Source: Flavipsychrobacter sp.
GTDB lineage: Bacteria > Bacteroidota > Bacteroidia > Chitinophagales > Chitinophagaceae
Length of the DNA: 64,000 bases
Assembly (NCBI GenBank): GCA_031292525.1
Contig: JARLGY010000030.1
Location: forward strand, 124,001-188,000
Direction: 5' to 3'
Under the pieces are notes generated by a model that was given only the letters and a program-made list of their open reading frames with translations, searched no databases and was not told the origin of the DNA. Position 1 is the first letter of the stretch. Each line of letters opens with the position of its first letter. Shown here piece by piece: positions 44,993-52,869 of the stretch. The position numbers and the translations under genes were made by a program.

Positions 44993-45298
44993 TTGATGCC
45001 CGGCTTAAAGCTATTGTCGTTTGTGTGTTTTGTACTTCAGATAATATGTGGCTTGCTCATAGCTTATTCAATGTTGAATTCTAAAGACAAAAATATCCTG
45101 CCAGACGATTACAACTTACAACACCTAGATAAAGCAGATGGCACAATGTCATCACTCAAATATCTACGTCTTAACTCTCCTTTGGAATATAACGACCATA
45201 AAAAGCCCCTGTGCCTTTGGCATCAATGCGCCCTACAACAACTTCTACCGAACTATTTGACAATTCAAATTTTGGCCGCAAATGGAAATGTTCTCTAG
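44993..45298 (+). CDS. Doubtful membrane-protein fragment
   Basis: A 101-codon frame beginning MPGLKLLSFVCFVLQIICGL, with one hydrophobic helix at about 5-26, then a polar stretch NSKDKNILPDDYNLQHLD that looks protein-like. From about codon 60 onward the frame runs antisense to the Imm32-like gene at 45171-45500 and loses that character. It could be a remnant whose 3' part was replaced, or chance. No family seen. Confidence 0.25.
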   Translation: MMPGLKLLSFVCFVLQIICGLLIAYSMLNSKDKNILPDDYNLQHLDKADGTMSSLKYLRLNSPLEYNDHKKPLCLWHQCALQQLLPNYLTIQILAANGNVL

Positions 45299-45500
45299 CA
45301 CCAACAGGAAGGTCAACTATACCTTCTTGGTCAAGATCAGCCAATTTTAATAAGAGATTGGCCAAAGACCTTAATCCTTCAGGGTCACCATGGATTTGAA
45401 CCTCTTTCCAATATTCCATTTTACCATCATATTCTTCTTCATATTGGTCCACTATTATATCCAGGTGACCAGTAATTACTGATTTGAATTTATTCATCAT
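45171..45500 (-). CDS. Imm32-like immunity protein, no toxin nearby
   Basis: A 109-residue protein that I match, from memory, to the Imm32 immunity family of polymorphic toxin systems. The recognisable core is IHGDPEGLRSLANLLLKLAD at about 36-55, then LPVGAREHFHLRP and VEVVVGRIDAKGTGAF. Such proteins neutralise a partner toxin in the cytoplasm. There is no toxin, Rhs or secretion gene beside it, so it is an orphan or the family has a wider role. Starts ATG at 45500 or 45497. Its 5' region faces the PorE-like gene end (same strand), 3' end lies against the doubtful fragment. Confidence 0.6.
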   Translation of the reverse strand: MMNKFKSVITGHLDIIVDQYEEEYDGKMEYWKEVQIHGDPEGLRSLANLLLKLADLDQEGIVDLPVGAREHFHLRPKFELSNSSVEVVVGRIDAKGTGAFYGRYIPKES

Positions 45501-45555
45501 CCTGGTAATAGCATAATTAATATATTAAATAATACTTAGCTAGAGAATAGATCCC

Positions 45556-47457
45556 TCACCTCCTGATCACCACCTCCACCCGTCTGTTCTTATCCCTACC
45601 CTCTTCTGTATCGTTAGTGCTTATTGGGCTAGCCTCTCCCCAGCCCTGAGCTTTCATCATAGCCTCGTCAATACCATATTTGAGTATCTCGGTTTTTACC
45701 AGCCCTGCGCGCACGTAAGATAGGTGTTCGTTCAGCATAGGTGTACCCGTGTTATCGGTATAGCCATTAATCATGATCACCACTCCTTTTTCAAGCAGCC
45801 ATGGGCTTAATACCTGTTGTATGGCTATCTTGTCACTATCGGTTAGTGTAGCGCTGTTCAGCGGGAAGTTTATTATAGTTATCAAGCTATCATTTATCGG
45901 TTTCACATAGTCTTGGGACAGCAACGCAATGTTTTCATTAAGCAGGCCCGGCAGTGTATCACTATTAAAATACAGCGTGTCGCTCAGGTCGGTGTAACCT
46001 ATCCTGTCTGCTTGCAGTACATATTTTTTGCCTTTTATCAGGGTTATCATATAGCTGCCGTCTCCCCTGTTACTCAGGAAGTGGTATAGCGGAGTTCCGG
46101 TCTGCGCATCGTTTATATAGATGCTGGCGTAGTTCAGTTTCTCTTTGCTTATGCTGTCAAACACATATCCCTTCAGGGCACAAACCGGTAATGGCTTGTA
46201 GGCATCAGGCATCGGGCATTCATAAATATCGTAGTCGCCTTCTATACCATTTTTGTCAGACGACAGGTACATTTTCTTCCCGTCCATTGTCACACTTACG
46301 CTGTTCTCGTCACCTGTACTGTTTATGGGGTAACCCATGTTATACGGCGGCGACCACATGCTGTCGTTATAGCGGCGGGTTACAAAAATGTCCTTGCCTC
46401 CCATGCCCGGGTGCCCGTCGCTGGTAAAGTACAGGGTATGGTTATCTATGTGCAGGTATGGCGCTGTTTCGTTGCCTGCTGTATTTATGGTTGGCCCCAG
46501 GTTTTGCGGGGGCAGCCAAAGGCCATTATCAAAACGGGCTACATAAAGGTCGTAGCCACCATAGCCTCCCGGGCGGTTGCTGGCAAAAAATAACTCGCGG
46601 TTATCGGCAGAGAGGCAGGGCATTCCTTCGTAATCAGGAGTGTTTATGGTAGCACCAAAACTTTCCGGTGCCGACCACGCGCTATCCACTGCATTGCGGT
46701 ATGCTAGGTACAAGTCGCAACCGCCCTGTCCCCACCCGTTCTCACTGCGGTTCTCACAACGGGTAAAGAACAAGTAGTGCCCGTCAGCCGACACCATCTG
46801 TGCCGACTCCTGGTCGGGCGTATTCAACGGGGCGCCCATATTCTTAGCAGTATGCCACCCTCCGCAGCTATCGGGCAATGCATAGTAAAAGTCTTCGTCA
46901 ATATTATTATGTCGGCGGGTAAAGTAAAACGTCAGCGAATCTGCCGATAGAGAGGGAAACATCTCAGGGCTGGTAGTATTTATCCTCGGGCCCATATTCA
47001 CAGGGGTATCTGCCACCGGGTGCAGCAATGCCTTGCGCACAAAATTGGCTTGTTGCTCCAGTTTCTTCCATTCTGCGTTATTCTGTGCCGGCATGTAAGC
47101 GCCAATAATGGCCAGTGCGGAATCTGGTTGGTTATCATAAAGCAAACTGCGCGCATACGGCCGTGCAAACGCTGCATATCCATTCTTACAGTTCTTCATA
47201 GCCTGGTTAAATATGAAGCTGGATGTAGTGTATTTGTGCATTTTGTAATACCATTCGCCCATTACACTGTATGCATCGGTATAGGCTGGGTATTCGGCAA
47301 TGGCTTTCCACATCTCGTTGCACGCGTCGTCCTTTTGCCATTTGGCATTGTATTCCAGTGCCTGCTCATAGTGGCGCACTGCCTTTGGCGGCGCCTGCCC
47401 GAAAGCAGTAGCCAACAGGCACGTAAAAACGGTCAGCAATGTAAGTTTCAAACGCAT
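45556..47457 (-). CDS. PorE-like OmpA-family protein (TPR, PD40 propeller, CRD, OmpA)
   Basis: A 633-residue envelope protein. The ATG at 47457 gives a clean signal peptide (MRLKLTLLTVFTCLLATAFG). In order it has TPR-like helices (about 24-140), a PD40/WD40-like propeller (about 150-410) with repeats of LSADxxxLFFxSNRPGGYGGYD and GKKMYLSSDKNG type, a carboxypeptidase-regulatory domain (about 415-500, CALKGYVFDSISKEKLNYA), and a C-terminal OmpA domain with NGYTDNTGTPMLNEHLS and EGRDKNRRVEVVI, which binds peptidoglycan. This is the order known for the T9SS protein PorE, but Bacteroidota carry many paralogues and no other T9SS core gene is adjacent. Confidence 0.85.
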   Translation of the reverse strand: MRLKLTLLTVFTCLLATAFGQAPPKAVRHYEQALEYNAKWQKDDACNEMWKAIAEYPAYTDAYSVMGEWYYKMHKYTTSSFIFNQAMKNCKNGYAAFARPYARSLLYDNQPDSALAIIGAYMPAQNNAEWKKLEQQANFVRKALLHPVADTPVNMGPRINTTSPEMFPSLSADSLTFYFTRRHNNIDEDFYYALPDSCGGWHTAKNMGAPLNTPDQESAQMVSADGHYLFFTRCENRSENGWGQGGCDLYLAYRNAVDSAWSAPESFGATINTPDYEGMPCLSADNRELFFASNRPGGYGGYDLYVARFDNGLWLPPQNLGPTINTAGNETAPYLHIDNHTLYFTSDGHPGMGGKDIFVTRRYNDSMWSPPYNMGYPINSTGDENSVSVTMDGKKMYLSSDKNGIEGDYDIYECPMPDAYKPLPVCALKGYVFDSISKEKLNYASIYINDAQTGTPLYHFLSNRGDGSYMITLIKGKKYVLQADRIGYTDLSDTLYFNSDTLPGLLNENIALLSQDYVKPINDSLITIINFPLNSATLTDSDKIAIQQVLSPWLLEKGVVIMINGYTDNTGTPMLNEHLSYVRAGLVKTEILKYGIDEAMMKAQGWGEASPISTNDTEEGRDKNRRVEVVIRR

Positions 47458-47475
47458 GCGTACGTCGAAAATACT

Positions 47476-47483
47476 CAAAATTA
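47476..47483 (-). promoter_or_regulatory. Bacteroidota-type -7 box for the PorE-like gene
   Basis: TAATTTTG on the minus strand, exact TAnnTTTG, 18 bases before the ATG at 47457. It is identical to the boxes before uvrD and the BamA-like gene. No -33 TTG at the expected distance. Confidence 0.4.
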
Positions 47484-47546
47484 ACAAGCGTGCATATTCT
47501 TCATAATTGCGAACTTCGTAAATGGTAGTTTACGTCAGATCAATAT

Positions 47547-48830
47547 ATGAATACTAATATTATTACATGCCCAAATTGCAATACGCAATTTGAACCTACA
47601 GCTGCGCTGGAGCAATCTATAAAAGAAAGCATGCGCAAGGAATTTAACGGCAGGTGGGAAGAAGAGGTAAAGAAGCGGGAAGAACAATATAAGCAACGCG
47701 AAATACTGTTGCTGCAGCAAAAACAGGAGGCCGAAAAGGTTGCACATAATCGCACGCTAGAGCTGCAACGCGATTTTGAGCTGCAGCGGAAAAAAATAGA
47801 AGAGGATGCACACCGCCAGGCGGCTGTAACCACACAAGCCGACTTTGAACACAAGCTAAAACTGCTGGAAGAAACCAACAAAGCCAATGCCGATAAGCTA
47901 AAGGAAGCACGCGACCGCGAGATGGACTTTCTGAAAAAAATGGAAGCCCTGCAGGCACGCGAGGCCGAACTGGAAGTAGCAACTCAACGCAAGCTGATGG
48001 AAGAACGCACTCGCCTGAGCGAACAGATACGCAAAGAAGAGGACGAGAAAAGCAAGGTTCGCGATGCCGATCACCAAATGCGCCTGAAAGAATTGGAAAA
48101 ACAACTGGACGACCAACGTAAACTAGCCGAAGAAATGCGCCGCAAGGCTGAACAGGGCAGTATGCAGCTACAGGGCGAAGTGCAGGAACTGGCGCTGGAG
48201 GCATTATTAAAACATACTTTCCCTTTCGATATCATTAGCGAGGTAGGCAAGGGTGTAAAGGGTGCCGATTGTATACAAACAGTACGCAATAACTATGGGC
48301 AGGAATGCGGGAAGATCATCTACGAGAGCAAGCGCACCAAAGACTTTAGCCCCGAATGGATTGAGAAACTAAAAGCCGACAGCCGTATGCTGGGTGCCGA
48401 TGTTGCCGTGATCGTTACCCAGGCTATGCCAAAAGATATGCCCAACTTCGGACAGAAAGATGGGGTATGGATTTGCAACTTTACCGAAGCAAAGGCGCTT
48501 ATACATGTACTGCGCGACTTGGTGGTGCAGGTTCACAGCGCCCACACCAGCCACGATAATAAAGGCGATAAGATGGCACTGCTGTACAACTACCTCATCA
48601 GTGCAGAGTTTGCAGGCCAGTGGGATGCAATACGTGAAGCTTTTATGAGCATGAAAATGTCTTTAATAAAAGAACGCGACCAAATGGAACGCATATGGAA
48701 GAGCCGCGAAAAGCAACTGGAGAAAGTGCTCCTTAGCGCCACTCACATCAGGGGTTCTATAGATGGCATTGCGGGTATGGAATCTATCGATCTCAACCTT
48801 CTGCCAGAAGATAGGTACACGCTGGATTAG
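47547..48830 (+). CDS. DUF2130 protein: zinc-finger-like start, long coiled coil, nuclease-like C-terminus
   Basis: A 427-residue cytoplasmic protein of the DUF2130 family. It starts with a single CPNC knuckle (TCPNCNTQFEP), followed by a highly charged coiled coil from about 20 to 215, then a globular C-terminal domain. In that domain GADCIQTVRNN, GKIIYESKRTKDF and LGADVAVIVTQAMPKDM resemble a PD-(D/E)xK nuclease core, with Glu-Ser-Lys as the ExK pair. Biological role is undetermined; RmuC-like DNA roles have been suggested for similar builds. Its stop is 2 bases from the truB stop on the other strand. Confidence 0.88.
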   Translation: MNTNIITCPNCNTQFEPTAALEQSIKESMRKEFNGRWEEEVKKREEQYKQREILLLQQKQEAEKVAHNRTLELQRDFELQRKKIEEDAHRQAAVTTQADFEHKLKLLEETNKANADKLKEARDREMDFLKKMEALQAREAELEVATQRKLMEERTRLSEQIRKEEDEKSKVRDADHQMRLKELEKQLDDQRKLAEEMRRKAEQGSMQLQGEVQELALEALLKHTFPFDIISEVGKGVKGADCIQTVRNNYGQECGKIIYESKRTKDFSPEWIEKLKADSRMLGADVAVIVTQAMPKDMPNFGQKDGVWICNFTEAKALIHVLRDLVVQVHSAHTSHDNKGDKMALLYNYLISAEFAGQWDAIREAFMSMKMSLIKERDQMERIWKSREKQLEKVLLSATHIRGSIDGIAGMESIDLNLLPEDRYTLD

Positions 48831-48832
48831 TG

Positions 48833-49567
48833 TTAGCTTTCCTTCAAATCTCCACCTTCCTCTTTAGGTTGCGTAGCTGCTGCTTTAGCTTCCTTCCAGT
48901 AGGTTATCCATTGTTCGGGTGTCAATGCATCATCTACGCTAAAGTTGCCAATTTTGGTACGGCGCAGTGCCTGCAGGTAGCCGCCACAGCCCAGTGCTGC
49001 TCCAAAGTCATTGGCCAGGCTACGTATGTAGGTTCCTGTGCTGCACAGTACTCTAAAATGTACTTCTGGCATTTGTATAGCAGTAATTTCAAACTCAGCA
49101 ATAGTTATAGACCTGGCATCTAGTACTACTTCTTTCCCGGCTCTTGCCAGGTCGTAAGCCCTTTTACCATCTTTTTTAATGGCAGAGTGTATGGGCGGCA
49201 TTTGTAGTATGTCACCGGTAAACTGCGCTGTAGCAGCATATATCTGCTCCGGCGTTATATGGTCAACAGGTTTTTCTTGTTCAGGAGTACTTTCCAGGTC
49301 AAAGGTAGGTGTCACTGCTCCCAGGTGTATGATGCCGGTATATTCTTTCGGCAATTGCTGGTAGCCTGATATCTGCTTGGTCATTTCGCCCGTGCAGCAA
49401 ATAAGCAGGCCTGTAGCCATTGGGTCCAATGTACCTGCATGCCCTATTTTAGCGCGCATAGATATCTTTAGCTTGTGTATCGCATCAAACGATGTCCATG
49501 TGTAGGGTTTATCTACCAGCAGCACAGCGCCGCGTTTCAACTCTTGTGGTAACGGCAATTTCTTCAT
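48833..49567 (-). CDS. truB: tRNA pseudouridine-55 synthase TruB
   Basis: Forms pseudouridine 55 in the T-loop of tRNAs. The ATG at 49567 gives 244 residues starting MKKLPLPQELKRGAVLLVDK; the upstream ATG at 49624 adds sequence without family character. Catalytic Asp48 is in GHAGTLDPMATGLL, and the conserved KxYxG-like KEYTGIIHLG and RSLANDFG (C-terminal) are present. A short C-terminus without a full PUA domain is common in Bacteroidota TruB. Promoter box TATCTTTG is 5 bases before the ATG. Confidence 0.97.
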   Translation of the reverse strand: MKKLPLPQELKRGAVLLVDKPYTWTSFDAIHKLKISMRAKIGHAGTLDPMATGLLICCTGEMTKQISGYQQLPKEYTGIIHLGAVTPTFDLESTPEQEKPVDHITPEQIYAATAQFTGDILQMPPIHSAIKKDGKRAYDLARAGKEVVLDARSITIAEFEITAIQMPEVHFRVLCSTGTYIRSLANDFGAALGCGGYLQALRRTKIGNFSVDDALTPEQWITYWKEAKAAATQPKEEGGDLKES

Positions 49568-49572
49568 TGCTG

Positions 49573-49580
49573 CAAAGATA
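49573..49580 (-). promoter_or_regulatory. Bacteroidota-type -7 box abutting the truB start
   Basis: TATCTTTG on the minus strand, exact TAnnTTTG, 5 bases before the ATG at 49567. TTC lies 19 bases upstream of it in the -33 position, one mismatch from TTG. Leaderless or near-leaderless start implied. Confidence 0.5.
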
Positions 49581-49738
49581 GTTGGTATTGCCGGGTAACG
49601 AAATAGGATAGCTTTGAAGATCAAATCATTTTATTCCGCAGTGCCGTTGACGAAATAAAAGCTAACAGACGGCGCAGTCAATTTCTTATATATCGCCATA
49701 GCTTTAGCACCGCGAAATATGATATATCTTTACAGCTT

Positions 49739-50821
49739 ATGAGTTTTTTCAGATCAGGGCGCAGGCCTTTTTTGATAGCGGGGCCTTGCAGTGCAGAATC
49801 AAGGGAACAGGTGATGGAAACGGCAGCGGCTTTGCAAAAATTGCCAGTACACCTATTTCGTGCAGGAGTATGGAAACCCCGTACCAAACCAGGCTCTTTT
49901 GAAGGCGTTGGTGAACAGGGATTGGCATGGCTCAGGGAGGTAAAAGAAACCCACTGGCTTCCTGTAGCTGTTGAAGTTGCAGAGCCTGTACATGTGGAGC
50001 TGGCACTTAAGTATGGTATAGACGTACTCTGGGTGGGTGCCCGTACCACGGTAAACCCTTTCCAGGTGCAACGCATAGCCGATGCACTTAGGGGTGTACA
50101 TATACCCGTAATGGTAAAAAACCCGGTTACACCTGATGTAGATATGTGGCAGGGTGCCATTGAGCGGTTGGAGCATGCGGGTATAAACCAGATAGCCGGT
50201 GTACACCGGGGCTTTACAGGGTACAATACTCCTGGTGGCAACCGCAATCACCCCAACTGGCCCATACCAATAGAGCTGAAACGCCGGAAACCTGAATTAT
50301 CTATATTTTGCGATCCCAGCCACATAACTGGCCGCAGGGATGCTATAGCCGAAATGTCTCAGCGTGCTATGGACTTGCATTTTGAAGGGTTGATGATTGA
50401 AACGCATCCTCATCCTGATGCTGCACTTAGCGATGCCGCCCAGCAAATAACACCAGCCGCCCTGGAACAGTTGCTGAAAAAACTGGTACTGAAGAACGAG
50501 TACAGCGCCGACATGACCAACGGCATGGAGCTGGAGTATTTGAGACAGGTGATGGACAGTCTGGATACGGAGATAATAGACCTCGTTGCCCGGCGAATGC
50601 AGATAAGCGGCGAAATAGGTGCGCTGAAAAAGGCAGCCAACATGACCGTGTACCAGCCCGAACGCTGGCGCGAAATAGTTGAAAACCTTACTACTCGTGC
50701 AAATGGACCATCAAATCTTTCCCGCGAATTCATAATAAGTTTGTACGAAGTGATACACCACGAGAGTATTAAGAAACAACTTGCTATATTGCAGGGAACG
50801 CCAGACCAAAACATTAAATAA
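49739..50821 (+). CDS. Bifunctional DAHP synthase / chorismate mutase
   Basis: First step of the shikimate pathway fused to the step committing chorismate to Phe/Tyr, 360 residues. The N-terminal type I-beta DAHP synthase barrel (about 1-255) shows LIAGPCSAES at 12-21, RAGVWKPRTKPGSF (41-54), and metal ligands in CDPSHITGRR and MIETHPHPDAAL. The C-terminal AroQ chorismate mutase domain (about 265-350) has LDTEIIDLVARRMQISGEIG and the later YEVIHHESIKKQ. The mutase probably also acts as a feedback-control domain. TATCTTTA, one mismatch from the -7 consensus, ends 6 bases before the ATG. Confidence 0.95.
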   Translation: MSFFRSGRRPFLIAGPCSAESREQVMETAAALQKLPVHLFRAGVWKPRTKPGSFEGVGEQGLAWLREVKETHWLPVAVEVAEPVHVELALKYGIDVLWVGARTTVNPFQVQRIADALRGVHIPVMVKNPVTPDVDMWQGAIERLEHAGINQIAGVHRGFTGYNTPGGNRNHPNWPIPIELKRRKPELSIFCDPSHITGRRDAIAEMSQRAMDLHFEGLMIETHPHPDAALSDAAQQITPAALEQLLKKLVLKNEYSADMTNGMELEYLRQVMDSLDTEIIDLVARRMQISGEIGALKKAANMTVYQPERWREIVENLTTRANGPSNLSREFIISLYEVIHHESIKKQLAILQGTPDQNIK

Positions 50822-50848
50822 CATTTACTTTTAAATAATTAAAGAACA

Positions 50849-51640
50849 TTGGCCCTCAAGCAGCATCTTGACGAGAAAATTAGGTTTGAACAGCAGGTGG
50901 ACAATTCACGGTCTTATGTATTGCCGTTTATAGAACAAACAATGCCCTTGCACGGCGGTACCCGTGTATTGGAAGTAGGTTGTGGCGAGGGTGGTGTATT
51001 GATACCTTTTGCTGAGCGTGGCTGCATTTGCGTAGGAGTAGATCTCAATCCCCTGCGTATAGATATAGCGAACGATATATCTGCAAAAGAAGTAGCTGCT
51101 GGCAAAATGGAATTCTTGTACAAAAATGTTTACGACGCAGATTTTCTGGAGCGGTTCAAAGGTTTCTTTGATGTTATTATTCTAAAAGATGCTATAGAGC
51201 ATATACCAGAGCAGGAAAAGTTTATACCCTACCTCAAAAATTTCCTCAAAATAGGCGGGCAGATCTATTTTGGTTTCCCCCCATGGTACATGCCATTTGG
51301 CGGTCACCAGCAGATTTGCGAGAAGAAGATCACCAGCATGCTGCCTTGGTACCACATACTGCCCAATTTCCTCTACAAAGGCATCCTCAAATTGGCGGGT
51401 GAGAATGAAGGCGTGCTAAAAGAATTAGGCGAGATAAAAGACACCCAGATCACCATAGAAAGGTTCGAACGCATTTTAAAGAAAAGCGGATTAAAGGTGC
51501 TGAACAAACAACACTATCTCATCAACCCTATATACAAGTACAAATTTGGACTACAGCCTCGCAAGCAATGGGCACCGATCACACATCTGCCCTACCTGCG
51601 CGACTTTATAACTACATGTGTGTATTATACGGTGGGTTAA
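50849..51640 (+). CDS. Class I SAM-dependent methyltransferase
   Basis: A 263-residue methyltransferase. Motif I is VLEVGCGEGGVLIPFA at about 39-54, motif II ends in VGVDLNPLRI, and motif post-I/IV is VIILKDAIEHIP at 109-120. The C-terminal part, with FGFPPWYMPFGGHQQIC, is longer than in simple ubiquinone-type enzymes and hints at a lipid or surface-sugar substrate. The start is TTG at 50849: a TAA stop lies three codons upstream in frame and the next ATG would cut into the N-terminal helix region. It is 27 bases from the preceding gene, so perhaps one transcript. Confidence 0.85.
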   Translation: MALKQHLDEKIRFEQQVDNSRSYVLPFIEQTMPLHGGTRVLEVGCGEGGVLIPFAERGCICVGVDLNPLRIDIANDISAKEVAAGKMEFLYKNVYDADFLERFKGFFDVIILKDAIEHIPEQEKFIPYLKNFLKIGGQIYFGFPPWYMPFGGHQQICEKKITSMLPWYHILPNFLYKGILKLAGENEGVLKELGEIKDTQITIERFERILKKSGLKVLNKQHYLINPIYKYKFGLQPRKQWAPITHLPYLRDFITTCVYYTVG

Positions 51641-51644
51641 AATA

Positions 51645-51704
51645 TATAAATGTCAAAATGAGAAAGTCCCGGATCTCCGGGACTTTCTCATTTTGACATT
51701 TATA
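51645..51704. terminator. Long perfect hairpin between convergent genes
   Basis: Arms 51645-51673 and 51676-51704 are perfect complements over 29 bases, around a 2-base centre. The GC core GTCCCGG/CCGGGAC is flanked by CAAAATGAG on one side and CTCATTTTG on the other. It sits 4 bases after the methyltransferase stop and 7 before the barrel-protein stop, so it can terminate both. The stem is about twice the usual length. Confidence 0.85.
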
Positions 51705-51711
51705 GTACAAG

Positions 51712-52869
51712 TTATTTATTAAATATAGTGTACTTCACTTGCACTTGCATATAGTTACGATCCAGGTACTTGTCATACGGCATTACAATATTGGTAATAC
51801 CGCGGCGGTAGAAAAGGCCTGCTTTTATGCGGTTGGTAAGGGTGTATTCAGTTTTGCCTACAAGGCCCATATCAAATTGTGGTACTAGTTTGTCTGTGGT
51901 TACATCGGCGGTAGCATTTGCTGTGTTTTGCAACAGTTGCTGCATATCGGCGCCCACACCAACAGATATACGCTTATATACATTATACCCTACTGTTGGG
52001 GTAAACTGTGCATAGTAAATACCAAAGCTGGTAGCTTTGCTAGCCATAGTTTGCACAGGTTGTGCATCATCGCCACCAGGTATGCTCAGCTGCTTGGTAG
52101 TAGCAGCCAGCTTGGCGGTAGGCGTTAGTGTACTTACCGTGTATTCTGTTTTACCTGCATTGCTATTGTTTACAAAAGCTACATCACCTTCTATATACAT
52201 CTTTGCACTGATCATGGTTTTAGCCGTCACACCTAGGGTGTACCCTGCAGATTGGTTACCATGGTTAATGCCACCCAGTACACTTATAGAAGACTTTAGT
52301 CTGTCACTTTTCCGCTCTTCGGGTTCATACAGCCTGTCGCTATAGGCAAAAGAATTGGCAACTGCCTGGCGTGTGTCAGGAGCTTCATCAGGCACACCTT
52401 TCAGCATGGTTTCAGCAAGGTGCAGATCTTTATTTATATTGTTTTGCAACAATTGGCGGTTGTGTGCACCTAAAAACAGGTTTTCAAAAGGATTAGATGG
52501 CTTGTGAGTTACAGTTATATTCTTAGGTACGTAAGCAGTATAGTTATAAGGCAGTGTGTTAGGCTGGGTAGCAGGGACCGCAGGGGCAACATAAGTAATT
52601 TTTTGTGCAGCCGGTTTGTGCATAGCGGCAGCAACAGCAGGCTCAGCCTTGTGGTGTACAAGGGCGGGCAGCGATATGATCATAGCCAGCGACGCTGCTA
52701 TGGAGCTAAAAGATACTATGGCAGCCATTGGCAACCATAAAAGCATCTTGCTTTTATTCGGCTTTTTGTCCAGTTGCTCCGCAAGCCGGTCCCAGTTTTT
52801 GGGATTGTATGCGAAGTCGCCCTGATCGTATTTTGACTTGATCAGTTCGTCAAATGCTCTTGCTTTCAT
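51712..52869 (-). CDS. Inner-membrane-anchored protein with C-terminal barrel-like domain, sigma-linked
   Basis: A 385-residue protein of a type common beside ECF sigma genes in Chitinophagaceae. A cytoplasmic N-terminus (about 1-41: DLIKSKYDQGDF... NWDRLAEQLDKK) precedes one membrane helix at 43-65. A Pro/Ala-rich linker follows, then from about 190 a region like outer-membrane barrels (SISVLGGINHGNQSAGYTLG, ending NYMQVQVKYTIFNK). It overlaps the sigma gene by 20 bases and is presumably an anti-sigma factor or its sensor. No FecR domain or zinc-binding HxxxCxxC motif is seen. Confidence 0.7.
   Translation of the reverse strand: MKARAFDELIKSKYDQGDFAYNPKNWDRLAEQLDKKPNKSKMLLWLPMAAIVSFSSIAASLAMIISLPALVHHKAEPAVAAAMHKPAAQKITYVAPAVPATQPNTLPYNYTAYVPKNITVTHKPSNPFENLFLGAHNRQLLQNNINKDLHLAETMLKGVPDEAPDTRQAVANSFAYSDRLYEPEERKSDRLKSSISVLGGINHGNQSAGYTLGVTAKTMISAKMYIEGDVAFVNNSNAGKTEYTVSTLTPTAKLAATTKQLSIPGGDDAQPVQTMASKATSFGIYYAQFTPTVGYNVYKRISVGVGADMQQLLQNTANATADVTTDKLVPQFDMGLVGKTEYTLTNRIKAGLFYRRGITNIVMPYDKYLDRNYMQVQVKYTIFNK

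Noticed and set aside
47644-48204. 186-codon proline- and valine-rich frame antisense to the DUF2130 gene
   Set aside because: Its composition simply mirrors the Lys/Glu/Arg-rich coiled coil on the other strand.
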